NCBI RefSeq assembly: GCF_907163135.1
Contig: NZ_CAJQUA010000001.1
Location: 2,061,001 to 2,125,000, forward strand
Length of the DNA stretch: 64,000 nucleotides
Direction of reading: 5' to 3'
From: Brachymonas denitrificans
GTDB taxonomy: Bacteria; Pseudomonadota; Gammaproteobacteria; Burkholderiales; Burkholderiaceae_C
How positions within the stretch are numbered: the first letter of the stretch is position 1; each line of letters opens with the position of its first letter. Made by a program: the position numbers and the translations under genes. Shown here in pieces: positions 37,546-46,964 of the stretch. Below the pieces are notes generated by a model that saw nothing but the letters and a program-made list of their open reading frames with translations, had not been told where the DNA came from and searched no databases.

Positions 37546-39273
37546 TCAGGCCGCCTGGGCCTCGGTCTGCATCTTCTTCATTTCCTCGTCGCGCAGCTCG
37601 CGGCGCAGGATCTTGCCGATCGGCGTCTTGGGCAGCGTTTCGCGGAACTCGATGGTCTTGGGCCGCTTGTAGCCGGTGAGGTCCTCGCGGCAGTGCTCGC
37701 GGATGTCCTCCTCGCTGACATTGCTGCCCGGCTTGCGCACCACATACAGCTTGACCGATTCACCGGAATTCTCGTCCGGCAAACCCACGGCCGCGCATTC
37801 CAGCACGCCCGGCACCGAGGCCACCACATCTTCCACCTCGTTCGGGTAGACGTTGAAACCGCTCACCAGAATCATGTCCTTCTTGCGGTCGACGATGGTG
37901 AAGTAGCCTCGCTTGTCCATCACGGCGATGTCGCCGGTCTTGAAGTAGCCGTCGGGCGTGAGGGACTTGGCGGTTTCGTCCGGGCGGCGCCAGTAGCCGG
38001 CCATCACCTGCGGCCCCTTGATGGCGATCTCGCCGCGGTCGCCCAGGTCGAACACCTCGTTGCCGTTGTCGTCCACCAGCTTCATCATGGTGCTTGGCAC
38101 CGGCACGCCGATGGAGCCGGTAAATGCCGTGTTGGTCACCGGGTTGCAGCTGGCCACGGGGCTGGTTTCGGACAGGCCGTAGCCTTCGCAGATCGGGCAG
38201 CCGGTCTTTTCCAGCCAGAGCTTGGCGACGGCGCCCTGCACCGACATGCCGCCACCCACGGTGATGCGCAGGTGCTTCCAGTCCACCTGGTCGAAATCGG
38301 GGTGGTGCGCCAGCCCGTTGAACAGCGTATTCACACCCGGGAAGCTGTGGAAGATGTGCTGCTTCAGTTCCTTGATCACCGAGCCCAGGTCACGCGGGTT
38401 GGGCAGCAGGATGTTCTTGCCGCCCAGCTTGGAGCACAGCAGCATGTTCACCGTGAAGGCGAAGATATGGTAGAGCGGCAGCGCGCAGACAAATCCCAGC
38501 TGGTGGTGCGCCGGGCGCTGCGACAGGCCAGGCTGGTACCAGGCCTCGCACTGCAGCACGTTGGCCACGATGTTGCGGTGCAGCAGCACCGCGCCCTTGG
38601 CCACGCCCGTGGTGCCGCCGGTGTACTGCAGCACGGCAATATCATTCAGGCCCAGTTGTACCGGCTGGTACTGCTTGGCCGGATACTTGTTCAGAGCCTC
38701 GTTGAAGCGCACCGAGCCGGGCAGGTTGTAGGCCGGCACCAGCTTCTTCACGTGGCGCACCACGTAGTTCATCACCAGGCCCTTCACCATTCCCATGCGG
38801 TCGCCCATGGCCGCCACCACCACGTGCTTGACGTCGGTGCGCGCCACGCAGGCCTCCAGCGTATGGGCAAAGTTCTCGACGATGAAGATGGCCTTGGCAC
38901 CGGAGTCCTTGAGCTGGTGCTCCAGCTCGCGCGCCGTATAGAGGGGATTGACGTTCACCAGCACCATACCGGCGCGGATAATGGCCATGGCCGCGATCGG
39001 GTACTGCAGGATGTTGGGCATCATCACCGCCACGCGGTCGCCGCGCTGCAGCCCGATCTTCTGCAGATACACCGCGATCGACTTGCTGGCCTGATCCAGC
39101 TCGCCGTAGCTCATGTCGCGGCCCATCATGGTGAAGGAGGTGCGATCGCGGAACTGTGTGAAGGTCTGCTCCAGCAACTCCACCAGCGACTCGTAGCCGC
39201 CCATGTCGATGTCCACGGCAACGCCGGGGGGATATTCAGCCAGCCAGGGGCGGCTGTCGATAAATTCGCTCAT
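37546..39273 (-). CDS. fadD: long-chain fatty acid-CoA ligase
   Basis: Activates fatty acids to acyl-CoA for beta-oxidation. The 575-residue AMP-forming ligase has the P-loop YTGGTTGVAKG, GYGLSETSPVAS, DRGEIAIKGPQVMAGY and the hinge and lysine region ending KTPIGKILRRELR. The ATG at 39273 (MSEFIDSRPW) has GAGG 10 nt upstream; a longer frame to 39402 runs through the regulatory region. An inverted repeat lies 66-88 bp upstream. Confidence 0.92.
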   Translation of the reverse strand: MSEFIDSRPWLAEYPPGVAVDIDMGGYESLVELLEQTFTQFRDRTSFTMMGRDMSYGELDQASKSIAVYLQKIGLQRGDRVAVMMPNILQYPIAAMAIIRAGMVLVNVNPLYTARELEHQLKDSGAKAIFIVENFAHTLEACVARTDVKHVVVAAMGDRMGMVKGLVMNYVVRHVKKLVPAYNLPGSVRFNEALNKYPAKQYQPVQLGLNDIAVLQYTGGTTGVAKGAVLLHRNIVANVLQCEAWYQPGLSQRPAHHQLGFVCALPLYHIFAFTVNMLLCSKLGGKNILLPNPRDLGSVIKELKQHIFHSFPGVNTLFNGLAHHPDFDQVDWKHLRITVGGGMSVQGAVAKLWLEKTGCPICEGYGLSETSPVASCNPVTNTAFTGSIGVPVPSTMMKLVDDNGNEVFDLGDRGEIAIKGPQVMAGYWRRPDETAKSLTPDGYFKTGDIAVMDKRGYFTIVDRKKDMILVSGFNVYPNEVEDVVASVPGVLECAAVGLPDENSGESVKLYVVRKPGSNVSEEDIREHCREDLTGYKRPKTIEFRETLPKTPIGKILRRELRDEEMKKMQTEAQAA

Positions 39274-39338
39274 GCAATGTCTTCCTCGTGCCCCGCTGGC
39301 TGACTGCGGCAGCGTGTGGCTATTATCTGTTTGACCGT

Positions 39339-39361
39339 ACCGAATAGCACGATCGTTCGGT
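39339..39361. promoter_or_regulatory. inverted repeat upstream of fadD, possible repressor operator
   Basis: ACCGAA-N11-TTCGGT is a perfect 6-bp inverted repeat, with a second palindrome ACGATCGT inside. A -10-like GATAAT for the fadD strand is just downstream (about 39322-39327, reverse complement). The layout suits a TetR-type fatty-acid repressor site; the regulator is not identified. Confidence 0.45.
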
Positions 39362-39416
39362 GTGGAGTTATATCTTACTATCAGCTTACCTGAAACAATC
39401 ATGTGTCATAGCATGG

Positions 39417-39446
39417 CAGATCAGGGGTTTTTCCTAGGGTGATCTG
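39417..39446. repeat. 7-bp inverted repeat in the fadD-oxyR intergenic region
   Basis: CAGATCA and TGATCTG are perfect inverted arms with a 16-nt spacer, 83 bp upstream of oxyR. No OxyR-type ATAG/CTAT spacing is seen here. It could be an operator or a stem-loop in the oxyR leader. Confidence 0.35.
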
Positions 39447-39528
39447 TGGCACCCATACCGCATCTGCGGGATGCAGGCCGGCGCCACGGGTTTGATACCA
39501 TGCCGGCACCCTTTCTTCCATTGCTGCC

Positions 39529-40542
39529 ATGACGCTCACCGAACTCAAGTACATCGTTGCCGTTGCGCGCGAGCGCCATTTCGGCCGTGCCGCCGAAGCC
39601 TGCTTCGTGGCCCAGCCGACGCTGTCGGTGGCCGTCAAGAAGCTGGAGGAAGAACTCGACGTGAAGCTGTTCGAGCGCAGCGCCAGCGAAGTCACCCTCA
39701 CGCCGCTGGGCGAGGAAGTGGTGCGTCAGGCCCAGGTGGTGCTGGAACAGTCCAACCTGATCCGCGACATCGCCAAGCGCGGCAAGGATCCGCTCGCCGG
39801 GCCGTTGCGCCTGGGCATCATCTACACCATCGGCCCCTACCTGCTGCCCGACCTGGTGCGGCAGAACATGCAGCTCACGCCGCAGATGCCGCTGATGCTG
39901 CAGGAAAACTTCACCAGCAAGCTGCTGGAGATGCTGCGCTCGGGCGAGATCGACTGCGCCATCCTGGCCGAGCCGTTTCCCGATTCCGGCCTGGCGCAGG
40001 CCGCGCTCTATGACGAACCCTTCTGGGCCGCGGTACCATCCACCCATCCGCTGGCCGCGCAATCCAGCGTCAGTGCGGAGGCTCTGCGCAAGGAAAACCT
40101 GCTGCTGCTCGGTACCGGCCATTGCTTCCGCGACCATGTGCTCGAGGTCTGCCCCGAGTTCGCGCGCTTCTCCAGCCATGCCGATGGCATCCAGAAGAGC
40201 TTCGAGGGCTCTTCGCTGGAAACCATCAAGCACATGGTGGCCGCCGGCATGGGCGTGACGCTGGTGCCGGCGCTGAGCGTGCCGCCCGAGGTGCTGCAGC
40301 CGGCCGCTGCCGCACCCCGTGGCAAGATGGCGCCCGCGGCCCGCCACGCACGGCCCGACGCCCTGTTCAGCCCGCACAGCGATGCGCCCTTCGTGCGCTA
40401 CATCCCGTTCGAGCCTGATGACGTGCCGACACGCCGCGTGGTGCTGGCCTGGCGACGCAGCTTCACGCGCTACGAGGCCATTGCCGCCCTGCGCAACGCG
40501 GTCTATGCCTGCGCGCTGCCGGGCGTGCAGCGGCTGTCCTGA
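39529..40542 (+). CDS. oxyR: hydrogen peroxide-sensing transcriptional regulator OxyR
   Basis: A 337-residue LysR-type activator. After the N-terminal winged helix (LTELKYIVAVARERHFGRAAE) comes the peroxide-sensing domain with the two redox cysteines at exactly Cys199 and Cys208 (GTGHCFRDHVLEVCPEF), the E. coli numbering. Oxidation links them and turns on peroxide defence genes. An OxyR-type site precedes ahpC in this window. The neighbour ubiA downstream is a common Burkholderiales arrangement. About 30 extra residues near APRGKMAPAARHARPD are an insertion relative to E. coli OxyR. Confidence 0.95.
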   Translation: MTLTELKYIVAVARERHFGRAAEACFVAQPTLSVAVKKLEEELDVKLFERSASEVTLTPLGEEVVRQAQVVLEQSNLIRDIAKRGKDPLAGPLRLGIIYTIGPYLLPDLVRQNMQLTPQMPLMLQENFTSKLLEMLRSGEIDCAILAEPFPDSGLAQAALYDEPFWAAVPSTHPLAAQSSVSAEALRKENLLLLGTGHCFRDHVLEVCPEFARFSSHADGIQKSFEGSSLETIKHMVAAGMGVTLVPALSVPPEVLQPAAAAPRGKMAPAARHARPDALFSPHSDAPFVRYIPFEPDDVPTRRVVLAWRRSFTRYEAIAALRNAVYACALPGVQRLS

Positions 40543-40684
40543 AGGGTTCTGTGGACATCTGCCACGGACCGCCGGGCATCTCCTTCGACGGCCGGCAGAT
40601 GGTACGGCAGCTTCCGAGCGCTCTTCTCTGCTGTTCCTGGTGCCGCGCTAGCCTGTCACAGCCGGCTTTTACAATCGCGGGGTC

Positions 40685-41566
40685 ATGCAAGAACGTCTCC
40701 GTCTTTATCTCGACCTGATCCGCTGGGATCGCCCCGCCGGCTGGCTGCTGCTGCTCTGGCCCACCCTGGCCGCCCTGTGGCTGGCGGCCCGCGGCTTTCC
40801 GGGCTGGCACCTGATCATCGTCTTCACCCTGGGCACCATCCTGATGCGCAGCGCCGGCTGCTGCATCAACGACGTGGCCGACCGCGAATTCGACCGTCAC
40901 GTCAAGCGCACTGCCAACCGTCCCATCACCAGCGGCCACATCAGCGTGCGCGAGGCACTGGGCGTGGGTGGCGTGCTGGCGCTGGTGTCCTTCCTGCTGG
41001 TGCTGACCACCAATTGGCTGACCGTGCTGTGGTCCATTCCCGCGCTGGCCGTCACCATCCTGTATCCCTATACCAAGCGCTTCTTCTCCATTCCGCAGGC
41101 GGTGCTGGGTATGGCCTTCAGCATGGGCCTGCCCATGGCCTATGCCGCCGTGCAGAACCAGATTCCGCCGGTGGTGTGGTGGATGCTGCTGGCCAACCTG
41201 TGCTGGGTGCTGGCCTACGACACCGAATACGCCATGGTCGACCGCGATGATGACCTGAAAATCGGCATCAAGACCTCGGCCATTACCTTCGGCCGCTTCG
41301 ACGTGGCGGCCATCATGGCCTTCTACCTGGCGCACAAGGCGATCTGGTGGACCATCTTCTGGCAGCACGCCGATCTGGGCGCCACGCTGGCCACGCCCGG
41401 CTGGCGCCACGCCGCCTGGCTGCTCACGCTGCTGCTGGCACTGGCGCAGGTGGGCTGGCACTACCTGCTGATCCGCACGCGTGAGCGCGGCCCGTGCTTC
41501 CTGGCCTTCCGGCAGAACCACTGGGTCGGATTCGTCGTCTTCCTGGGGGCGCTGGCGCTGGCTTGA
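40685..41566 (+). CDS. ubiA: 4-hydroxybenzoate octaprenyltransferase
   Basis: Membrane prenyltransferase of ubiquinone synthesis, joining the polyprenyl tail to 4-hydroxybenzoate. The 293-residue protein has about nine spans and both aspartate motifs, [11 protein letters not shown] and [12 protein letters not shown]. The substrate is made by UbiC, encoded at 50173. TACAAT at 40670-40675 lies 9 nt before the ATG with no Shine-Dalgarno between, so the transcript may be nearly leaderless. Confidence 0.95.
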   Translation: MQERLRLYLDLIRWDRPAGWLLLLWPTLAALWLAARGFPGWHLIIVFTLGTILMRSAGCCINDVADREFDRHVKRTANRPITSGHISVREALGVGGVLALVSFLLVLTTNWLTVLWSIPALAVTILYPYTKRFFSIPQAVLGMAFSMGLPMAYAAVQNQIPPVVWWMLLANLCWVLAYDTEYAMVDRDDDLKIGIKTSAITFGRFDVAAIMAFYLAHKAIWWTIFWQHADLGATLATPGWRHAAWLLTLLLALAQVGWHYLLIRTRERGPCFLAFRQNHWVGFVVFLGALALA

Positions 41567-41578
41567 CCGGTTACAGCG

Positions 41579-42226
41579 TCAGGCCGGACGCGTGCGCTGC
41601 GTGAACAGCAAGGCCACGCCCAGCGCCACGAACACACCGCCGAACACATGGTTCTGCCAGCGCACCGCGCGCGGCGTGGTCAGCACGCGGCGCAGCAGAC
41701 GTCCGCTCAGCGCATAGCCGTGCATCACCACGATGTCGATGCTGCACATGGTCAGCGCCATGATGGCCAGCTGCTGCCCGATGGGCCGGTGGGCGTCCAG
41801 AAACTGCGGCAGCACCGCCACCATGAACACGATGCCCTTGGGATTGGTCGCGTTGGTGAGCATGCCGGTCATGAAGCGCTTCTTCCAATTGCCCTGCCCC
41901 TCGGCCACGGCCTGCTGCACCACGTCGCCTTCGAGCATGCCGTGCGTGTTGCGCCACTGCTTGATGCCGAGGTACATCAGGTACAGCGCGCCGAGCACCT
42001 TCAGCACGGTGAAGGCCGTGGCGGAGGCCAGCAGCACCGAGCCCACACCCAGCCCCGCCACCAGCAGGATCACCAGCAGGCCGGTCTGCAGGCCTGCAAT
42101 GGTGGCGCTGGTGCGACGCACGCCATAGACGCTGCCATGGCTGATGGACAGGATGGCACCCGATCCCGGCGAAAGCGCAATCAGCCAGCACGCCACCATG
42201 AAGGCGAACCACAGTTTCATGTCCAT
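41579..42226 (-). CDS. LysE/RhtB family amino-acid exporter
   Basis: A 215-residue protein with six hydrophobic segments and the family N-terminus LIALSPGSGAILSISHGSVYGVRR followed by GLQTGL, with RFMTGMLTNATNPKG in the third quarter. The family exports homoserine, threonine, lysine or other small metabolites; substrate unknown. GAGG sits 8 nt before the ATG at 42226. It converges with ubiA with 12 bp between the stops. Confidence 0.88.
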   Translation of the reverse strand: MDMKLWFAFMVACWLIALSPGSGAILSISHGSVYGVRRTSATIAGLQTGLLVILLVAGLGVGSVLLASATAFTVLKVLGALYLMYLGIKQWRNTHGMLEGDVVQQAVAEGQGNWKKRFMTGMLTNATNPKGIVFMVAVLPQFLDAHRPIGQQLAIMALTMCSIDIVVMHGYALSGRLLRRVLTTPRAVRWQNHVFGGVFVALGVALLFTQRTRPA

Positions 42227-42280
42227 GTCGAAATCCTCGTGTCTGCTTGTGCCGTGGAATGTGGTTCTGGCGCCGACGCG

Positions 42281-43021
42281 TCAGGCGCCGCCGGGCTTGC
42301 GCGCCAGCATCAGCGTGTTGGCAAACAGCGATCCGCTCACCACGCGCCCCGGCAGCACCTCCAGCCCGTGCCGGCCCAGCAATCCGGCCCAGTCGTCGGC
42401 GGTGCGGCAGTATAACGAACTGTCGGCATGTCCGCGTGCTCGGAAGATGATGCGGTCGACCAGCTGGCTGAGGCGAAAGGGCAGGCCGGCCGCGTGATCA
42501 CCAATGCGCAGCACCAGCTGCCCGCCCGGCGCCAGGCAATCATGCACGCGCCGCAGCACCGCCTCCTGCCCTGCATGCGGCAGATAGTGCAGCACGTCCA
42601 GCAGCACCACGACGTCGGCCGCACCGAAGGCGGCCTGTGCGATGTCGCCCTGGTCGACGCGGGCGCGCAACTCATGGCCGGCCAGCGCCGCCTGCGCGCG
42701 CTCCACGTCGCGCGGCATCAGTTCCAGCCCGTGCACCCGGCAACCCTGCGGGGGCGGCGCCCAGTGCGCCGGCCAGTGCGGTGCGTGCGCAAGCCCGTCC
42801 ACCGCCAGCAGCAGGCTGGCCAGCAGGCCCTGCCCGCAGCCCAGATCGAGCACGCGCGAACCGGGCCGGATCCAGCCCCGCGCCAGCACCGTGGCAAAGG
42901 CCGGATCATGGCGCAGCTTGCCGCGCGCGAAATGCCAGGCGAAGCGCCCCGCAGGCCGGTAGCGCTCGCTGGCTGCATGCCAGAGCGCGTGCGGCAGGCG
43001 GTGCGTCGCCCCGCCCGTCAC
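42281..43021 (-). CDS. class I SAM-dependent methyltransferase
   Basis: A 246-residue protein with motif I VLDLGCGQGLLASLL, acidic motif GLELMPRD, motif II region AADVVVLLDVLHYLP and LAPGGQLVLRIGD. The substrate is not recognisable. The GTG start at 43021 overlaps the maeB stop (GTGA), so it is probably translated by coupling to maeB; the frame upstream of this point lies inside maeB and is not part of it. No homologue with a known role comes to mind. Confidence 0.8.
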   Translation of the reverse strand: MTGGATHRLPHALWHAASERYRPAGRFAWHFARGKLRHDPAFATVLARGWIRPGSRVLDLGCGQGLLASLLLAVDGLAHAPHWPAHWAPPPQGCRVHGLELMPRDVERAQAALAGHELRARVDQGDIAQAAFGAADVVVLLDVLHYLPHAGQEAVLRRVHDCLAPGGQLVLRIGDHAAGLPFRLSQLVDRIIFRARGHADSSLYCRTADDWAGLLGRHGLEVLPGRVVSGSLFANTLMLARKPGGA

Positions 43022-45330
43022 TTGCGGCGGGCCTGGGCGTTGACCACGGCCAGCGCGGTCTGGTTCAGCACGCGGCGCATGGTGGAGGACGGCGTCAGGA
43101 TGTGCGCGCTGGCCGCAGCGCCGAGCAGCATCGGGCCGATTGTCAGGCCGTTGCCGCCGGTGATCTTGAGCACGTTGAACAGGATGTTGGCCGCATCCAG
43201 GTTCGGGCAGATCAGCAGGTTGGCCGCGCCCTCCATGGCGTTGCCGGGCAGCATGTGGCGTCGCAGCTCGGGATTCATGGCGCAATCGCCCTGCATCTCG
43301 CCCTCGGCCTGGATCTCGGGTGCCAGCTCGCGGAACAGCTCGTAGGCGTGGCGCATCTTGACAGCGCTGGCGCGCTTGCTGGTGCCGAAGTTGGAATGCG
43401 ACAGGAAGGCCACGTGCGGCGTGATGCCGAAGCGCTTCACTTCCTGCGCGGCCAGCAGCGCAATCTGCGCCAGCTCCTCGGCCGTGGGATCTTCGTTGAC
43501 ATAGGTGTCGGCGATGAACAGCGTCTGCTTCTCGAGCATGAGCGCGTTGAGCGCGGCAAACTTCTGGCCGGGCTGCGTGCCGATGACGTTGTGCACCGCC
43601 TCGAGGTGCTTGTCGTAGTTGCCGATCAGGCCGCAGATCATGGCATCGGCGTCGCCCAGCCTGACGGCCAGGGCGCCGATGATGGTGTTGCTGCGGCGCA
43701 CGGCGATCTTGGCTGCATCGGGCGAAATACCGTCGCGCGCCATGCACTGGTGGTAGGTTTCCCAGTAGGCGCGGAAACGCGGATCGTTCTCGGGATCGAT
43801 CACCTCGAAGCCGCCATCGACGTGCACGTGCAGGCCCAGCTTCTGGATACGCGCCTCGATGATATCGGGACGGCCCACCAGGATCGGCTCGGCAATGCCG
43901 TCGTCGTAGGCCTGCTGGGCGGCGCGCAGCACGCGCTCGTCCTCGCCCTCGGTGTAGACCACGCGCTTGCGGCCGGCCGGCACCTCGCGCGCCAGCGCAA
44001 ACACCGGACGCATGAACAGGCCGGTATGCGACACGAAGGTGCCCAGGCTGTCCACGTAAGCCGTCATGTCCTCAATCGGTCGCGTGGCCACGCCGGAGGC
44101 CGCCGCGGCACGCGCCACCGCCGGCGCAATACGCAGGATCAGGCGGGAATCGAAGGGCTTGGGAATGATGTATTCGGGACCGAACTTCAGGTCCTGGCCC
44201 ACGTAGGCAGCCGCCACCTCGTCGCTGATCTCCATCTTGGCCAGCGCGGCGATCTCGTGCACGCAGGCAACCTTCATCTCCTCGGTGATGGTGGTGGCGC
44301 CGCAATCGAGCGCACCGCGGAAGATGTAGGGGAAGCACAGCACGTTGTTGACCTGGTTCGGATAGTCCGAACGGCCGGTGGCGATGATGCAGTCCGGGCG
44401 CGCGGCCTTGGCCAGTTCGGGCTTGATCTCGGGATCGGGGTTGGCCAGTGCCAGGATGATGGGCTGCGTGCCCATGGTCTTGACCATTTCGGGCGTCAGC
44501 ACGTTGGAGGTGGAGCAACCCAGGAACACGTCGGCATCGCGCACCACGTCGGCCAGCGTGCGGTCGCCGTTGTCCTTCTGCGCGTAGCGCTGCTTGGAAG
44601 CATCCAGGCCGCCCGGGCGGCCGTCATAGATCAGGCCCTTGGAGTCGCACACGAACACGTTCTCGCGCTTCACGCCCAGCGCCACCATCAGGTCCAGGCA
44701 GGCGATGGCCGCCGCACCGGCGCCGGAAGCCGCCAGCTTGATGCTGCCGATATCCTTGCCCACCAGTTCCAGGCCGTTGATCAGGGCGGAAGAGGAAATG
44801 ATGGCCGTGCCGTGCTGGTCGTCGTGGAAGACCGGGATCTTCATGCGCTCGCGCAGCTTCTGCTCGATGTAGAAGCACTCGGGCGCCTTGATGTCCTCGA
44901 GGTTGACGCCGCCAAGCGTGGGCTCGAGCGCCGCGATCATGTCGACCAGCTTGTCGGGATCGCGCTCGTCCAGTTCGATGTCGAACACGTCGATGCCGGC
45001 GAACTTCTTGAACAGGCAGCCCTTGCCTTCCATCACCGGCTTGCCGGCCAGCGGGCCGATATCGCCCAGGCCCAGCACGGCGGTGCCGTTGGTGATCACG
45101 CCGACCAGGTTGCCGCGTGCGGTGTATTCGGCTGCCAGCGAGGGATCGGCCTGGATGTCCAGGCAGGGATAGGCCACGCCGGGAGAGTAGGCGAGCGACA
45201 GGTCACGCTGGTTCACCAGCGGCTTGGTGGGGGTGACGGAAATCTTGCCGCGCACCGGCTGGCGGTGGTAGTCGCGTGCCGCTTCGCGCAGGGCGGCCTG
45301 GGAGGTGGAAATCGTGCTTTCAGTGCTCAT
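43018..45330 (-). CDS. maeB: NADP-dependent malic enzyme with phosphotransacetylase-like domain
   Basis: Oxidatively decarboxylates malate to pyruvate, giving NADPH. The 770-residue fusion has an N-terminal malic enzyme (start [38 protein letters not shown] in outline; Rossmann [15 protein letters not shown]) to about residue 430, and a C-terminal phosphotransacetylase-like domain that is regulatory in E. coli MaeB. A promoter is seen at 45429-45458. The methyltransferase gene overlaps its stop. Confidence 0.95.
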   Translation of the reverse strand: MSTESTISTSQAALREAARDYHRQPVRGKISVTPTKPLVNQRDLSLAYSPGVAYPCLDIQADPSLAAEYTARGNLVGVITNGTAVLGLGDIGPLAGKPVMEGKGCLFKKFAGIDVFDIELDERDPDKLVDMIAALEPTLGGVNLEDIKAPECFYIEQKLRERMKIPVFHDDQHGTAIISSSALINGLELVGKDIGSIKLAASGAGAAAIACLDLMVALGVKRENVFVCDSKGLIYDGRPGGLDASKQRYAQKDNGDRTLADVVRDADVFLGCSTSNVLTPEMVKTMGTQPIILALANPDPEIKPELAKAARPDCIIATGRSDYPNQVNNVLCFPYIFRGALDCGATTITEEMKVACVHEIAALAKMEISDEVAAAYVGQDLKFGPEYIIPKPFDSRLILRIAPAVARAAAASGVATRPIEDMTAYVDSLGTFVSHTGLFMRPVFALAREVPAGRKRVVYTEGEDERVLRAAQQAYDDGIAEPILVGRPDIIEARIQKLGLHVHVDGGFEVIDPENDPRFRAYWETYHQCMARDGISPDAAKIAVRRSNTIIGALAVRLGDADAMICGLIGNYDKHLEAVHNVIGTQPGQKFAALNALMLEKQTLFIADTYVNEDPTAEELAQIALLAAQEVKRFGITPHVAFLSHSNFGTSKRASAVKMRHAYELFRELAPEIQAEGEMQGDCAMNPELRRHMLPGNAMEGAANLLICPNLDAANILFNVLKITGGNGLTIGPMLLGAAASAHILTPSSTMRRVLNQTALAVVNAQARRK

Positions 45331-45428
45331 GGTGGTTCCTGTCGTCGGTGTGCCTGACTGCCGCGCCCGACAACGCGACGGCCTGCCTCCCTGAGAGGCA
45401 TGGTTTTTTCTACGTGAAATAATACATA

Positions 45429-45458
45429 ATTATCTGGTGCCCGAGGGGGTGCTGTAAA
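45429..45458 (-). promoter_or_regulatory. sigma-70 type promoter of maeB
   Basis: Read leftward: TTTACA (-35, 5 of 6) at 45453-45458, an 18-bp spacer, and GATAAT (-10, 5 of 6) at 45429-45434. It lies about 100 bp upstream of the maeB start within a locally A+T-rich patch. Confidence 0.6.
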
Positions 45459-45502
45459 GGCAACGCAACATCCGTACCTACCCGTACAACAGCCCCCCGC
45501 CT

Positions 45503-46774
45503 TCAGCGTGCGGCGCGCAGGGCGGCCAGCAGCTTCTGCCCGGCCCGGCCGCTGGCCTGCATGCCCAGGCGCCCCTGCTCGGCGCGGATGGCGGCGCGCG
45601 TCTTCTCGCCGATCAGGCCGTCCGGCGTGCCGATGTCGTGCCCGCGCGCGAGCAGCAGCGTCTGCAGTTCGCGGTTTTCGGCACGGCTCAGGCCGGGGTC
45701 GTCGGTGGGCCAGGGCGTGACGAAGCCGGTCCGGCTTTTCTCGCCCGTCACCAGCGTGGAGAGCTGGGCAATCGCCAGCGCGTAGTTCTCGCTGGCGTTG
45801 TAGGTGTACAGGGTGTCGAAATTCCTGCCGACCAGGAAGGCCGGGCCGTTGGCGCCGGCCGGCAGCAGCAGGCCTGCCTGCGGCAGCGTTTGCGGCAGGG
45901 GCGCACCGTCGGCCAGGCGCACGCCTTGCGCCTGCCAGTGCGCCAGGGCCCGCTTGTTGCGGCGCCCCGCCTGGCTGGTGTCGAATCCCGCAGGCAGCTT
46001 CACCTCGTAGCCCCAGGGCTCGCCCGTGCGGTAGCCGGCCTTGCGCAGAAAGTTGGCGGTGGAAGCCAGGGCATCGGGCACGCTGCTGACGATGTCGCGA
46101 CGGCCATCGCCGTCAAAATCGACCGCGGTGCGCAAAAAGGTGCTCGGCATGAACTGGGTCTGGCCAAAGGCGCCGGCCCAGGAGCCCGTCAGCTTCTCGG
46201 CCGGCACATGGCCCCCCTGCAGGATGCGCAGCACATTGGCAAATTCGGTGCGGAAATAGGGCTGGCGGCGGCCAAAGCAGGACAGCGTGGACAGCGACTG
46301 CACCAGCGGCCGGCCGCCCATGATCTGGCCGAAGTTGCTCTCCACGCCCCACACGCCCATCACCATGGCCGGCTCCACGCCATACTGCTGCTCGATCTGG
46401 CGCAGCGTGGGCAGCCACTGGCGGTAGGCGGCGCGGCCATCGGCCACGCGCTCGGCATCCACCAGCACCGCGATGTAGTCCCATACCGGCATGGTGAATT
46501 CGGGCTGGCGGTTGAGCAGGGGCAGCACCGTGGCGTCGGGCTCCAGGCCGCGTGTGTGCTGTGCATAGATGGCGGGGTCGATGCCGCGGAAATCGGACGT
46601 GCCCTGCAGACGGGCCAGGCAGGCCTGGAATTCGGCCGTACTCAGCACCGGGGGCGGCGTCTGTGCGGCCACCGGCAGGGCAGCCAGCAGCCAGGCGCCG
46701 GCTCCCAGCAGGCCGGCCATGCCGCGATGTGCGGAAGAACGCCGGGGCAGGCGATGGGCAGGGGACAACTTCAT
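45503..46774 (-). CDS. lytic murein transglycosylase (MltB/SLT_2 family) with peptidoglycan-binding domain
   Basis: A 423-residue exported enzyme that cleaves glycan strands of peptidoglycan to give anhydromuramyl ends. Signal peptide: basic N-terminus then AGLLGAGAWLLAALPVAAQ. There is no lipobox cysteine, so it is periplasmic, unlike lipoprotein MltB. The catalytic glutamate is in MGVWGVESNFGQIMG, with GAFGQTQFMPSTF and DFDGDGRRD following. A C-terminal PG_binding_1 domain starts near residue 365. GGAG lies 9 nt before the ATG; the frame to 46966 is a non-coding extension. Confidence 0.9.
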   Translation of the reverse strand: MKLSPAHRLPRRSSAHRGMAGLLGAGAWLLAALPVAAQTPPPVLSTAEFQACLARLQGTSDFRGIDPAIYAQHTRGLEPDATVLPLLNRQPEFTMPVWDYIAVLVDAERVADGRAAYRQWLPTLRQIEQQYGVEPAMVMGVWGVESNFGQIMGGRPLVQSLSTLSCFGRRQPYFRTEFANVLRILQGGHVPAEKLTGSWAGAFGQTQFMPSTFLRTAVDFDGDGRRDIVSSVPDALASTANFLRKAGYRTGEPWGYEVKLPAGFDTSQAGRRNKRALAHWQAQGVRLADGAPLPQTLPQAGLLLPAGANGPAFLVGRNFDTLYTYNASENYALAIAQLSTLVTGEKSRTGFVTPWPTDDPGLSRAENRELQTLLLARGHDIGTPDGLIGEKTRAAIRAEQGRLGMQASGRAGQKLLAALRAAR

Positions 46775-46964
46775 GGGCTCACTCTCCACAACAACAGGCG
46801 AGCGCCCATCATACCGGGCCAAGGTGAAACGTCGGTGCAGCGGGCTTCCGCAATCCGCACCGTGCCCGCTCTGCCTGTCACCCCACACCCGCCTGCTTTT
46901 TCGCCTGGCTTGCTGCATCCCGTCACGTGCAGGGTCCACCCGCCCCCCGTACAATCGCGTGATC

